Positions 1 through 7,656 of a stretch of DNA of 19,538 bases are shown one piece after another. The notes below the pieces were generated by a model, which was not told where the DNA came from, did no database searches, and worked only from the letters and a program-made list of their open reading frames with translations. A program made the translations under genes and the position numbers. Every line of letters begins with the position of its first letter. Within the stretch, counting starts at the first letter, position 1. The DNA is taken from NCBI GenBank assembly GCA_964617875.1, contig CAZUAI010000099.1:1-19538 (forward strand), written 5' to 3'. This DNA comes from CAZMVY01 sp964617875 (GTDB lineage: Bacteria; Planctomycetota; Phycisphaerae; UBA1845; PWPN01).

Positions 1-224
1 ACCGCCCGGCACTAAACCACTTGGGACGGCAGTGCCATTCGGGTCAGGAACCTTTGCCGGACGGGCAGAACAGCGTACCCACGTGAACGGGGCGCCGGGG
101 TGCGTTGACCTCCAGGCCGCGAAGTGGAGTGACTCTCTTTCACACGCCGAGGATGTCCGCCGGACCTTGCTGGCGTGCGTGCAGGGGCGTCAGTACGATC
201 GTGTGATCGTCCAGGGAGCATCGC

Positions 225-2852
225 ATGATCAAGACGCCCGGAACGCCCATGGTTGTCCTGCTGGCGGCTCTGACCGCGCTCGTGGCAGCGGCCCGCGCGG
301 CCCGCGCCGACGAGCCGTTCGACTACTTCCAGAACTCGTGGAACGTCATCGGCCTGAAGGACTACAAGGATGCCACCCGGATTACGCCCGACAACGCCCT
401 CCTGCTCGGCGGCAGCCGGAAGCTGTACATCCGGTTCGGGCGCGATCTCGCGCGGCTGAGCCGCGAGCAGACCAAGACGCTCGTCGACGGCTGGCAACCC
501 GTCATCCTGCTGACGGCCCGCGATGGCGATGTGCGATACGAGTTCACGCTCTGGGCAAGCCCGTTGCCCACGGTCAAGGACTGGAAGGCGGCGTTCGACT
601 GGCCCACCGAGGGCGAGGACTTCCTGAACTGGATCGACGTGAACGTCACCAACGGCGGCTCATCACCGGCCCCGGCCCGGCTTCGCTGCGACGTGGCCGG
701 CGAACCCGCCCCGATCGTCGCGCCGCTTGATCGAACGCTCGACGCCGGCGCCGCCGTACGGTACGTCGTGCGTATTCCGTCCGCGCCCGCACGCGAGTCG
801 GCCGCCGTCGGCACCGACTCCGACGCGAAGCTCTGGCTCGACCGCACGCTGACGTACTGGCGCAGCCTGATGGCCGGGGCCGCACGCATCCAGACCCCCT
901 GCGAAAAGACCAACCACGCGCTCCTGGCCGACCACGTGTGCCAGCTCATCGCCGGCGATCACGGCGAACTGCACGGCGGTGAGGGCTTCTACGACGAGTT
1001 CTACATCCGCGACGGCGCTTATCAGATCATGGAGCTGGAAGAGGCCGGCTTGTGGGACTCCGTCCGCAAGGCGCTCGTTTCGTACCTGAACTCGCAGCTT
1101 CCCGACGGTCGGTTCGAGACACAGAAGGGGCAGTTCGACGCCAACGGGCAGGCCGTCTGGGTGCTCTGGCAGTACTGGAAGATCAGCGGCGACAATGAAT
1201 GGCTCGCCAAAGCCTACCCACCGATGCGCAAGGCCGTCGATTGGACGATGAAGGCCCGGCGCGAAGCCCCGGCGGATTCGCCCTTCGTCGGGCTCCTGCC
1301 CGCGGCCGTCGCCGATGGCGAGTTTCTCTGGGACGGCAAGCATCACATCGTCGGGTACGACCTCTGGAATCTCCGCGCGGTTCTCTGCGCCGCCGACGCG
1401 GCCCGGGCCATGGGCAACGCCGATGAAGCGGACGAACTGGAGAAGGAGGCCGCCGCCTATCGCACCGCCATCGACGCAGCGTGCAGGCGCGCGGGCAACG
1501 GTTATTTCCCCGCGAGTTGGGAAAACGCCGGCACTTTCTGGGGCAACACCGAGACGCTTTGGCCGACGGAGCTGTTCCCGGCGGATGACCCGCGCGTGGC
1601 CGGAACGGTGGAATTCGCGCGAAGGTCGCTCGGCGGAGGGTTCATCGAGGGCACGATCCGCTGGATGGGCGCACCCGATGCGATCCATCCGTACATGAGC
1701 GCCTACACGACGATGGCATCGCTCATCGTCGGCGACGCCGAACAGGTCGTCGAGGACTACTTTTGGTATCTGCTCCATTCGACTGCGGCCCACGCCTTTC
1801 CCGAGGGCATCTTCTACAAGCGCCGCTTCGCGTGGAGCGACACGATCCCGCACTGCACGGGGGCGGCCAACCACGCACTCATGCTCCGCCATATGCTTCT
1901 GCACGAGCGCGGCGACGATCTGCACCTGCTCCCGGCCGTGCCGGACTGGTGGCTGGCCGAAGGCAGGGAGATCCGCATCGAGCGGGCCCCGACCTGGTTC
2001 GGCGAGCTGGACCTGCGCGTGACCGGCCGAGCCGACGGCGTGAAGCTCGAGTTCCGGCCGCCGTCACGCCGGCAGCCCAGACGCATCGTTCTGCACATGC
2101 CGGATTCGCGGCCGATCGTCGGTTCCCGGGACGGCATCGAAATCGCCCCGCGCCCCGGCCAGAAAACCCGGTGGGACTTTGCCGCCGTCGTCGCCCGGTA
2201 CGGAAAGATCGCCGCGCCCCTGGTGAAGCGCCTGCCGGATCTGATCGACCTGCCTCTGATCACACCGCTGGATGCGTCCGCGTGCCGGCTCCTCGATCTG
2301 TCGAAGGTCGCCAACACCAACCCGCTCACCGCCCCGTTCGGCGTGGCCAGCCCCGGCAAGCACGTCTTCGCCGGCATGCCCGTGGGGATGCAGACGGCCG
2401 GCGGCGTCCCATTCCACATCCTCGATCCGGCCAGCAACAGCGATCGCGGTTTCGTCGTGCTCCATTCAGACAAGGCCCCGACGGACCGCCCGTGGCCGCG
2501 TGAGGTCGAGATCGCGGTGAACGCGACCGGTAAGGCGGTTTACTTCCTGGGCAACGTGACCGGCTGGGCCGCGGACGATCCCGGCACCGGCCCCCACAAC
2601 GCCGTCGCCGAGTATGTGATTCATTATGCAGACGGCCCGACGCAGGTCGTGCCACTCATCACCGGTCGGACGATTGAGGACTGGACGGCAGCGCCGCACG
2701 CCTCGGACGTGTTCTGCGGCCTGAAGGGCGACCCGTGGCACCTGAATGTTCTGGGCGTCCGCCTCCGCCCCGCCGAAGTGTCGAAGATCGTCTTCCGCGA
2801 CCTCGGCACGAGGGCGGCGCCGGTCCTGGTCGCAGTGACGTTGGCACAGTGA
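225..2852 (+). CDS. Secreted (alpha/alpha)6-barrel glycoside hydrolase-like protein
   Basis: The 875-residue product starts with a signal peptide (basic start, hydrophobic run to about residue 27, then Ala-Arg-Ala-Asp), so it should be exported. The ATG at 225 has AGGGAG six bases upstream; Met9 is a possible alternative start. Residues about 200-560 resemble (alpha/alpha)6 carbohydrate-active enzymes: FYIRDGAYQIMELEEAGL near residue 259 (Arg262, Asp263), then a DGRF...GQAVWVLWQYW stretch and an aromatic-rich NTETLWP segment, typical of glucoamylase, rhamnosidase and debranching-like barrels. After a short beta region, about residues 680-875 form a separate, probably beta-sandwich domain (FGVASPGKHVFAGMPVGMQ, then AVYFLGNVTGW) of a kind I associate with planctomycete secreted proteins. 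Family and substrate cannot be fixed by eye; an alpha-L-rhamnosidase-like activity is possible. It stands alone and converges on the next gene. Confidence 0.8.
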   Translation: MIKTPGTPMVVLLAALTALVAAARAARADEPFDYFQNSWNVIGLKDYKDATRITPDNALLLGGSRKLYIRFGRDLARLSREQTKTLVDGWQPVILLTARDGDVRYEFTLWASPLPTVKDWKAAFDWPTEGEDFLNWIDVNVTNGGSSPAPARLRCDVAGEPAPIVAPLDRTLDAGAAVRYVVRIPSAPARESAAVGTDSDAKLWLDRTLTYWRSLMAGAARIQTPCEKTNHALLADHVCQLIAGDHGELHGGEGFYDEFYIRDGAYQIMELEEAGLWDSVRKALVSYLNSQLPDGRFETQKGQFDANGQAVWVLWQYWKISGDNEWLAKAYPPMRKAVDWTMKARREAPADSPFVGLLPAAVADGEFLWDGKHHIVGYDLWNLRAVLCAADAARAMGNADEADELEKEAAAYRTAIDAACRRAGNGYFPASWENAGTFWGNTETLWPTELFPADDPRVAGTVEFARRSLGGGFIEGTIRWMGAPDAIHPYMSAYTTMASLIVGDAEQVVEDYFWYLLHSTAAHAFPEGIFYKRRFAWSDTIPHCTGAANHALMLRHMLLHERGDDLHLLPAVPDWWLAEGREIRIERAPTWFGELDLRVTGRADGVKLEFRPPSRRQPRRIVLHMPDSRPIVGSRDGIEIAPRPGQKTRWDFAAVVARYGKIAAPLVKRLPDLIDLPLITPLDASACRLLDLSKVANTNPLTAPFGVASPGKHVFAGMPVGMQTAGGVPFHILDPASNSDRGFVVLHSDKAPTDRPWPREVEIAVNATGKAVYFLGNVTGWAADDPGTGPHNAVAEYVIHYADGPTQVVPLITGRTIEDWTAAPHASDVFCGLKGDPWHLNVLGVRLRPAEVSKIVFRDLGTRAAPVLVAVTLAQ

Positions 2853-2878
2853 CAGGAACCGGGTGGCTCGGGTTACTC

Positions 2879-2906
2879 CGTCATCCCCGCGAAAGCGGGG
2901 GTGACG
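2879..2906. terminator. Hairpin between convergent genes
   Basis: A 12-bp stem (one T-G pair) closes on a GAAA tetraloop at 2891-2894; the arms begin CGTCATCCCCGC. It lies 26 bases after the hydrolase stop and 43 bases past the stop of the convergent dockerin gene. There is no U-tract on either side, so it may be a transcript-end or stability hairpin rather than a classical intrinsic terminator. The sequence resembles the dispersed CCCCGC-GAAA-GCGGGG palindromes found in many bacterial genomes. Confidence 0.5.
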
Positions 2907-2949
2907 ACCTCAGTTCGTCGGGACTCAGTACGGAAGCTGCCCTGGCCGC

Positions 2950-5172
2950 TCATGGGCACGCCGTCGGCCGGTTGGGACCGTTGTAACACGCCTGGAATGC
3001 CGAGAAGTCGCTCAGGTCCACGTCGGCATCGCCGTCCGTGTCGGCGGAAACGCACTCGGAACGGAACGGCGGCTGATTGGGGCCGTTGAAACACCATTGC
3101 AGGAAGGCAAAATCGGACAGGTCCACGTCGCAATCGCCGTCGAAGTCGCCGCTCCCGGCCCCAACCGTCAGAGCGGCGGCATTCGAGGGAACGGCCCCGC
3201 AACCGCCGGTCACGACGCACCGATAGTCGCCCGCGTCGTTGACGTCGGCCGTCGAGACGGTCAAGGTGGCCGTCGTGACGCCGGAGTAATGGCCGCCGTT
3301 CGCGAGGGATCCGCCCCCTTTCTGCCACTGGTACTGGAGCGTGCCGTCGCCGGTTGCCGCGACCGTGAACGTGGCGGTGCCGCCCGCACAAAGCTGCTGC
3401 GGTGCCGGATGCTGCGTGATGACGGTCGGCGCCCGGAGCGTCAGCCCCGCATTGTTTGACGGTGTGTTGCCGTAGCCGTTGGTGACGACGCAACGGTAGT
3501 CGGCCACGTCGCCGCCGTCGGTGGTTGAGACGGTAAGCGTGGCGGTGGTCACGCCGCTGTAGTGACCGCCGTTGTTCAGGTTGACGTTGTCTTTCTGCCA
3601 CCGATACGTGAGCGTACCGGCCCCGCTTGCAGCGACGGTGAATGTGGCCGTGGTCCCGGGACACACATTCTGCGGCACCGGCTGTTGTGTGATGACGGGC
3701 GGCCCGGCGGCCGGGGCGAGAAGCGACTCGGCGACCCAGCCGACCGTGCCCGAGAAATCCACCTTCGACCAGTAGAAGCCCTTGGCGTAGACGCCCTTCA
3801 GCGCATGATCCACGATCGTGCCGTAAACGCCCGTCCCGACGGTGGTGAAGAAGGCATAGTTGGTGCCTGGGCCGAGGCGAACGTTGGCGTTGCCGGTCGT
3901 CACCACGGACTGCCCCGCGCTGAACGCGTTCGATTGCACCTTCGGCTGGAGCGCGACCATGACCATGCCGTTGGAAACGGTCCGCTCGGAGCCGTCCGAC
4001 GGGTTGTTCATGACCGTGCCGTTGACGACCATCGTGGAGGAGCCGCCGCCGTCCAGGTTGCCCGCATCGGTTGCGCCGAGCGTGTTAAGGCAGAAGCCGC
4101 CGAGTTCCGTCATGGTCATGCCGACGCTGGCGGCGGTGCGGCCGTCGCAAACGATGAAGAAGACGTAGTTGGCGTTATAAGCGACCGCCGTTCGCGGATT
4201 GCGGACGATGAGTCCGGCATAACCGGAGTGGGCGGGATCTGGAGGGCGGATCAGACCATTCTCGAGGAAGCGGTAGTTGAAGCCGACGGAGGCGAAGGTC
4301 TTCTGCCAGTCGATACCGGTCTGGGTGTTGCAGCCGTTGTTGCCGCTGAGGTCGGGCTCGTTGTAATCGATGATCCTCTGCGAGATCCAGACCTCGGCGC
4401 CGACGGTGACGTTGTTGCGCAGCGTCGTGGCGGCCGTGCCGCTCGCCGACAGGACGACGTGGTCGAACGGAATGTAGGTCGAGCCTGCGTTCTGGCGGAT
4501 CTGGCGAACATACCCGACGGTCTTGCTCGGCGGGTTGATGATGACGGTGGGCCGGACGACCTCCACAAGGACCTCGGTGCCGGTGTTGTCGGTGTGCGTG
4601 TTGCTGTCGTACTGGGGCGTATAGACGATCAGCTCGTTGGCCCCGCGTGCGCGGTTAATATCCTGAAACTGCTGCGTGTTGCCGGAGGCGGCGTAGGTGA
4701 TCACCTGCTCCGAAGGCTGGTGGTAGATGCAGTTGCCGAAGAACGGCACGCGGTTGACGGTCCAGCCGAAGCCGCTGTAGCCGCCCCAGTTGCCGAACCG
4801 CTTGGCGTACCAGCCCGAGTGGACGAACCCGCCCGTCATGACGCCGGTCGTCCCGTTGAAGAAGTCGCCGTTAATGGCGACGATCACGTCGTTCCGCTGG
4901 CCCCAGCTCTGCCCCCACCAGCTGATCGCGCCATCGTAGCGGGCGGCCTGATTGCGAACGGTCTCGCGGGCGCCGATGGTCGTTCCGTTGGCCACGGTGC
5001 TCTCGAGCGTAGCACCGGTATTGCTGCGCTCCATACGCGCAACGAAAAGGTTGTTCGGGTCCGGTGTCGTGAAGGCCTGGTATTCGATGCCGGGGCCCAC
5101 GGTCGTCCACGCGAACGCCATGTCGGCACAGAAACACGCCACGAGCGCCGCCATCAAGGTTGAGCGCGTCAT
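2950..5172 (-). CDS. Secreted phosphodiester glycosidase-like protein with SH3, two Ig-like and dockerin domains
   Basis: The 740-residue protein has a signal peptide (MTRSTLMAALVACFCADMAFA) and an excellent ribosome site (AAGGAGG, 4 bases before the ATG). Domains in order: a phosphodiester glycosidase (NAGPA/DUF2233-type) domain at about 25-415, with VIAINGDFFNG near residue 100 and the hallmark NLDGGGSSTMVVNG near 372; a bacterial SH3 domain at about 425-487 (NVRLGPGTNYA, WSKVDFSGTVGWV); two tandem Ig-like domains at about 490-577 and 580-668, both ending with ADYRCVVT or GDYRCVVT; and two type I dockerin calcium repeats at 675-740 (DFDGDCDVDLSDF, DTDGDADVDLSDF). NAGPA-family enzymes remove sugars from phosphodiester links. 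The SH3, Ig and dockerin modules suggest attachment to a surface or protein partner. The substrate is unknown. Confidence 0.85.
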   Translation of the reverse strand: MTRSTLMAALVACFCADMAFAWTTVGPGIEYQAFTTPDPNNLFVARMERSNTGATLESTVANGTTIGARETVRNQAARYDGAISWWGQSWGQRNDVIVAINGDFFNGTTGVMTGGFVHSGWYAKRFGNWGGYSGFGWTVNRVPFFGNCIYHQPSEQVITYAASGNTQQFQDINRARGANELIVYTPQYDSNTHTDNTGTEVLVEVVRPTVIINPPSKTVGYVRQIRQNAGSTYIPFDHVVLSASGTAATTLRNNVTVGAEVWISQRIIDYNEPDLSGNNGCNTQTGIDWQKTFASVGFNYRFLENGLIRPPDPAHSGYAGLIVRNPRTAVAYNANYVFFIVCDGRTAASVGMTMTELGGFCLNTLGATDAGNLDGGGSSTMVVNGTVMNNPSDGSERTVSNGMVMVALQPKVQSNAFSAGQSVVTTGNANVRLGPGTNYAFFTTVGTGVYGTIVDHALKGVYAKGFYWSKVDFSGTVGWVAESLLAPAAGPPVITQQPVPQNVCPGTTATFTVAASGAGTLTYRWQKDNVNLNNGGHYSGVTTATLTVSTTDGGDVADYRCVVTNGYGNTPSNNAGLTLRAPTVITQHPAPQQLCAGGTATFTVAATGDGTLQYQWQKGGGSLANGGHYSGVTTATLTVSTADVNDAGDYRCVVTGGCGAVPSNAAALTVGAGSGDFDGDCDVDLSDFAFLQWCFNGPNQPPFRSECVSADTDGDADVDLSDFSAFQACYNGPNRPTACP

Positions 5173-5218
5173 CGTTCCTCCTTCGCTACAAGAATCATAG
5201 TGCCGCGTCCTGGCGGTT

Positions 5219-5239
5219 TGCGCTCACAGGGAGAGCGCA
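5219..5239 (-). promoter_or_regulatory. Perfect 7-bp inverted repeat in the leader of the dockerin gene
   Basis: TGCGCTC at 5219-5225 pairs with GAGCGCA at 5233-5239 around a 7-base loop. It lies 24-44 bases downstream of the predicted transcription start and 47 bases before the ATG at 5172. It could be an operator or a leader hairpin; nothing further identifies it. Confidence 0.3.
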
Positions 5240-5269
5240 CCTGGCCCGGCATACATACGCACACGACTT

Positions 5270-5299
5270 ATTGTAGAAAAGATGCACCCCACAGGTCAA
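5270..5299 (-). promoter_or_regulatory. Sigma70-type promoter for the dockerin gene
   Basis: On the minus strand, TTGACC (5299-5294) and TACAAT (5275-5270) match the -35 and -10 consensus at 5 of 6 positions each, with an 18-base spacer. Transcription would start near 5263, giving a leader of about 90 bases before the ATG at 5172. Confidence 0.6.
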
Positions 5300-5470
5300 C
5301 AACAAATCTCGCCCCGAAGGCCCGAGGCCCTCCTTCCTGCTGATCTCCACGGATACAAGGGGCCTCGTTGCGCGAGGCTCGCCCCGGCGCGTCTACCGGC
5401 GTCCGGCGGCCCGCCGTGACCGTGTTCAAACGACCACCGCGGATCCTGCCGAACGGAAAGCCCGGAAAAA
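5300..5470. other. Non-coding spacer with short GC-rich hairpins
   Basis: This is part of the 582-base gap between the dockerin gene and the oxidoreductase gene. No reading frame here looks like a protein. Short palindromes are visible, for example CCTCG-TTGCG-CGAGG around 5364-5378 enclosed by GGGG and CCCC, but no known RNA or regulatory element was recognised. Confidence 0.4.
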
Positions 5471-5649
5471 TCGAGAGTGTAGCAACATTACAGAGTTCTC
5501 GCCGTCGCGATCGGCGGATATCGAGCCGCTTTTCGCGTGGTTCGCGTATTTCGCGGTCCCCAAACAGAATCGAACCGCGAAACACGCGGAATACGCGAAA
5601 GCCGGCCGGAATACCACGGGATCACTCTGTAATGATGCTACAGTCTTGA
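5471..5649. repeat. Nested inverted-repeat element of about 179 bases
   Basis: Outer arms at 5471-5496 and 5624-5649 are inverted copies; the 19-base core (TGTAGCAACATTACAGAGT against its complement at 5624-5642) has a single mismatch. Inside lies a second inverted repeat with 33-base arms at 5525-5557 and 5574-5606, matching at 27 of 33 positions around a 16-base loop. The inner arms are built from TTTCGCG-type units. No coding capacity is apparent. It could be a small non-autonomous mobile element, a REP-like structure, or a transcribed long hairpin. Confidence 0.65.
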
Positions 5650-5660
5650 AAAATCTCATA

Positions 5661-5689
5661 CTGGCACCGGCCCGCCCTTCCGCTACAAT
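5661..5689 (+). promoter_or_regulatory. Putative sigma70-type promoter for the oxidoreductase gene
   Basis: CTGGCA (5661-5666, 4 of 6 consensus) and TACAAT (5684-5689, 5 of 6) are separated by 17 bases. Transcription would begin near 5696, about 60 bases before the ATG at 5755. It lies immediately right of the nested inverted-repeat element. Confidence 0.5.
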
Positions 5690-5754
5690 ACGTCCTTCCA
5701 CGCGGTTCGGCCGTGGCTTATTCGGAGCATGACCTGACGTTAAGGAAACATACG

Positions 5755-7002
5755 ATGTCTGATCGCAAGCGAATGACTCGTCGCGGGTTTCTGAAACAAA
5801 CCTCCGCCGCCGCGGCGGCGATGGGGCTCGGCTCGTGGATCCGGCCACGGACAGCCCTGTCCGCCGAACGTACGATCGGCGCGAATGACCGGATCGTCGT
5901 CGGCCTGATCGGTTCCGGCGGCATGGGTACCGTGAACATGAGAGCCGTGATGGCCTCGCCGAACACGCACATCGCCGCTCTCTGCGACGTTGCCGAGTTC
6001 CGCATCAAGGCGGCCGCCGAACACACCAAGGCCCAACCCGGCGGGCCCGCAAAGGGCATCTACAGCGACTACCAGCCCATGCTGGACGACAAGGACATCG
6101 ACGCCGTCATCATCGCCACGCCCGACCACTGGCACCACCGCGTGTTCATCGACTGCATCGCCGCCGGCAAGCACGTCTACCAGCAGAAGCCCATGTGCCA
6201 CACCATCGAACAGGGCCTCGATATGGTGCGCGTGGCCAAGGCCAGCCCGAAGTGCGTCGTGCAGATCGGCACCCAGCGCCGCAGCGGCAGACAATATGCC
6301 AAGGCGAAGGCGTTCCTTGATTCCGGCAAGCTCGGCAAGGTCACGTTCATCCGCTGCTGGGACACCCGCAACTGGGTCCGCCACGACCCGTTCGAACCCA
6401 CGCCGTTCGAAGGCAAGCTCGACTGGGACCGATTCGAACTGCCCTGCAAACAGAAATCCAAATACGACCCCTACCGTTACTTCGCCTGGCGGTGGTACTG
6501 GCCGTACGCCGGCGGGCTGGTCAACGATGTCGGCGTCCACGTGATGGACGTCGTCCACTGGATCACGGGCAACGACACGCCGAAGACCGGCTTCGCCAGC
6601 GGCGGCGTCTACGGCCTGAAGCGATGGGAGACGCCCGACGTGGTCAACTGCCTCTGGGACTACGGCACGCACTCCGTCGCCTTCCTCGGCAACTTCAACA
6701 ACGGGTTCCTGAACGCGGGCATCACCCTCTATGGCACCGAGGCCACAATGGAGATCCAGGGCTTCGAAGGCCACGTTGTCGTGCGCGAAGAAGGCAAGCT
6801 CGAGAAGATCGCCGAGTACCCGCCCGAGAACGGCAGCCACGAGGCAAACTGGATCAATGCCATCCGCGGCCGGGAGAAGCTCAACGCCCCCGTCGAACTC
6901 GGTTTCCAGTCCCTGCTGCCGTCGCTGCTGGCCAACGAGGCATACCGCGTCGGACGCAAGCTGGCTTGGGATCCAGAGAACCAGAAGGTGGTTGACGCAT
7001 AG
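5755..7002 (+). CDS. Tat-exported Gfo/Idh/MocA family oxidoreductase
   Basis: The 415-residue product has a twin-arginine signal (TRRGFLK at residues 8-14, then an Ala-rich run ending near residue 37), so it is probably exported folded with its NAD(P) cofactor. The dinucleotide-binding motif is GLIGSGGMG (50-58). The usual EKP motif reads QQKP, with Lys145 kept; the planctomycete-type pattern NDVGVHVMDVVHW (257-269) supplies the expected catalytic Asp/His residues. The family oxidises or epimerises sugars and related polyols; many planctomycete paralogues exist and the substrate cannot be read from the sequence. The ATG at 5755 is preferred over an in-frame GTG at 5713 because AAGGA lies 8 bases before it and the Tat motif then sits at the right distance from the N-terminus. 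Confidence 0.9.
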   Translation: MSDRKRMTRRGFLKQTSAAAAAMGLGSWIRPRTALSAERTIGANDRIVVGLIGSGGMGTVNMRAVMASPNTHIAALCDVAEFRIKAAAEHTKAQPGGPAKGIYSDYQPMLDDKDIDAVIIATPDHWHHRVFIDCIAAGKHVYQQKPMCHTIEQGLDMVRVAKASPKCVVQIGTQRRSGRQYAKAKAFLDSGKLGKVTFIRCWDTRNWVRHDPFEPTPFEGKLDWDRFELPCKQKSKYDPYRYFAWRWYWPYAGGLVNDVGVHVMDVVHWITGNDTPKTGFASGGVYGLKRWETPDVVNCLWDYGTHSVAFLGNFNNGFLNAGITLYGTEATMEIQGFEGHVVVREEGKLEKIAEYPPENGSHEANWINAIRGREKLNAPVELGFQSLLPSLLANEAYRVGRKLAWDPENQKVVDA

Positions 7003-7169
7003 GCCCAGTCCCCTCGGATGGCGAAAAGCCCATCGCTCGAACGCACGCTCACGAACGCGCATATATTGCGTGCATGACGGTCCACACCCCGCGCCACGAA
7101 AAACGACGAAACGCCGTCACCACAACAACGACAGTGACGACTAATCGCCAGACTTGGCTCGCACCGCGC

Positions 7170-7526
7170 AAATAAGAAAGCACCGAGTGCCACAAGGGCG
7201 GTCCCGGTGCTTTCCGGAGGGGAAAGAAGCCGCTACGAACTTATGTCGGGCCGCTTGTCCGGCCCACCCTCCGATTATGCCTTGCCAACCGCATCACGGT
7301 CAGCCAATTTTGTATCGGCTATACCGGACAGAAAGTTTAGCCCTTGCTGTCCAGTTTATTCGGAACTACCCAAAAAAACCGCAGGGTCTTCCCAGCTTAC
7401 CGCCCCGATCTACCCAACCGCGCCGATTCGGGCGACCTCACGGGCGAACACCACCACCGCTTACCTCTGATAACCGCAGCCGGGAGGCACTCTCGTAGCA
7501 CTTACCGAGGCTTGCCAACCAAGCGG
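7170..7526 (-). ncRNA. Candidate structured RNA of unknown class
   Basis: A strong minus-strand promoter points into this stretch, which has no credible protein frame and is visibly poorer in GC than the genes around it. Local stems include CTCG/CGAG near 7492-7509 with outer GGCA/TGCC, GGACAG/CTGTCC at 7326-7331 and 7347-7352, and GGGCCG/CGGCCC at 7248-7265. Two ends are possible: a weak GGG-AAGA-CCC hairpin followed by seven T residues (complement of the A-run at 7372-7378), giving about 150 bases, or the stronger stem at 7177-7213, giving about 350 bases. I compared it by eye with RNase P, tmRNA, SRP and 6S signatures and found no match. Confidence 0.35.
7177..7213. terminator. Stem-loop, candidate terminator usable from either side
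   Basis: AAAGCACCG (7177-7185) pairs perfectly with CGGTGCTTT (7205-7213); the 19-base interior contains a further GCC/GGC pairing. Read on the minus strand, the stem is followed by TTTCTTATTTG, a plausible U-rich tail for a transcript coming from the promoter near 7550. Read on the plus strand, it follows the oxidoreductase stop by about 175 bases. The bases from 7003 to 7176 contain nothing I can identify. Confidence 0.5.
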
Positions 7527-7532
7527 GACATG

Positions 7533-7561
7533 ATAGTACAGTTTCGGCCCGCGTTTGTCAA
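7533..7561 (-). promoter_or_regulatory. Sigma70-type promoter with no obvious downstream gene
   Basis: Minus-strand TTGACA (7561-7556) is a perfect -35 box; TACTAT (7538-7533) matches the -10 box at 4 of 6 positions, with the ideal 17-base spacer. Transcription would start near 7526 and run away from the HAD gene, towards the 3' end of the oxidoreductase gene. No coding frame follows, which is the main reason to suspect an RNA gene. Confidence 0.55.
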
Positions 7562-7656
7562 GGGGGACGTCGAGATATTTCTTCCGCCTCGGCTCCACCC
7601 GTCCGCCCCGCCCCCCGCCCGCCAGCCGGACCCGCCACCTCTCCCGCCAAACCCTG

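Noticed and set aside
12..497. Minus-strand open frame at the left edge, possible divergent gene
   Set aside because: It overlaps the start and first 90 codons of the hydrolase gene, has no ribosome site worth noting and a low-complexity Arg/Ala composition. Bases 1-224 show no other gene.
3100..3700. Recent tandem duplication of the Ig-domain DNA in the dockerin gene
   Set aside because: The two Ig domains are similar in protein sequence (GGHYSGVTTATLTVST in both), but the DNA has many silent differences, so the duplication is old rather than recent.
3562..5163. Long plus-strand open frame of 533 codons opposite the dockerin gene
   Set aside because: It is antisense to a protein with clear domains and signal peptide, has a Val/Ala/Arg/Asp-rich composition typical of a high-GC shadow frame, and shows no family motif.
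5471..5649. Integron attC site
   Set aside because: The nested imperfect hairpin invites comparison, but no GTTRRRY core sites, integrase or cassette genes are present.
5646..5689. TTGAAA at 5646-5651 as the -35 box of the oxidoreductase promoter
   Set aside because: It lies 32 bases from the TACAAT at 5684, far beyond the usual 16-18; CTGGCA at 5661 has the correct 17-base spacing.
5740..7062. Minus-strand open frame of 440 codons opposite the oxidoreductase
   Set aside because: It mirrors the Gfo/Idh/MocA gene codon for codon and has no recognisable domain.
7207..7470. Short plus-strand open frame of 87 codons in the oxidoreductase-HAD gap
   Set aside because: It has no good ribosome site, lacks the GC-rich third positions of the real genes here and resembles no family; the stretch fits a non-coding region better.
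7170..7526. RNase P RNA, tmRNA, SRP RNA or 6S RNA
   Set aside because: The length would suit RNase P or tmRNA, but the GAGGAAAGTCC and ACAGAA motifs of RNase P, the tRNA-like end of tmRNA, the SRP tip motif and a 6S-like rod with central bubble were not found by eye.
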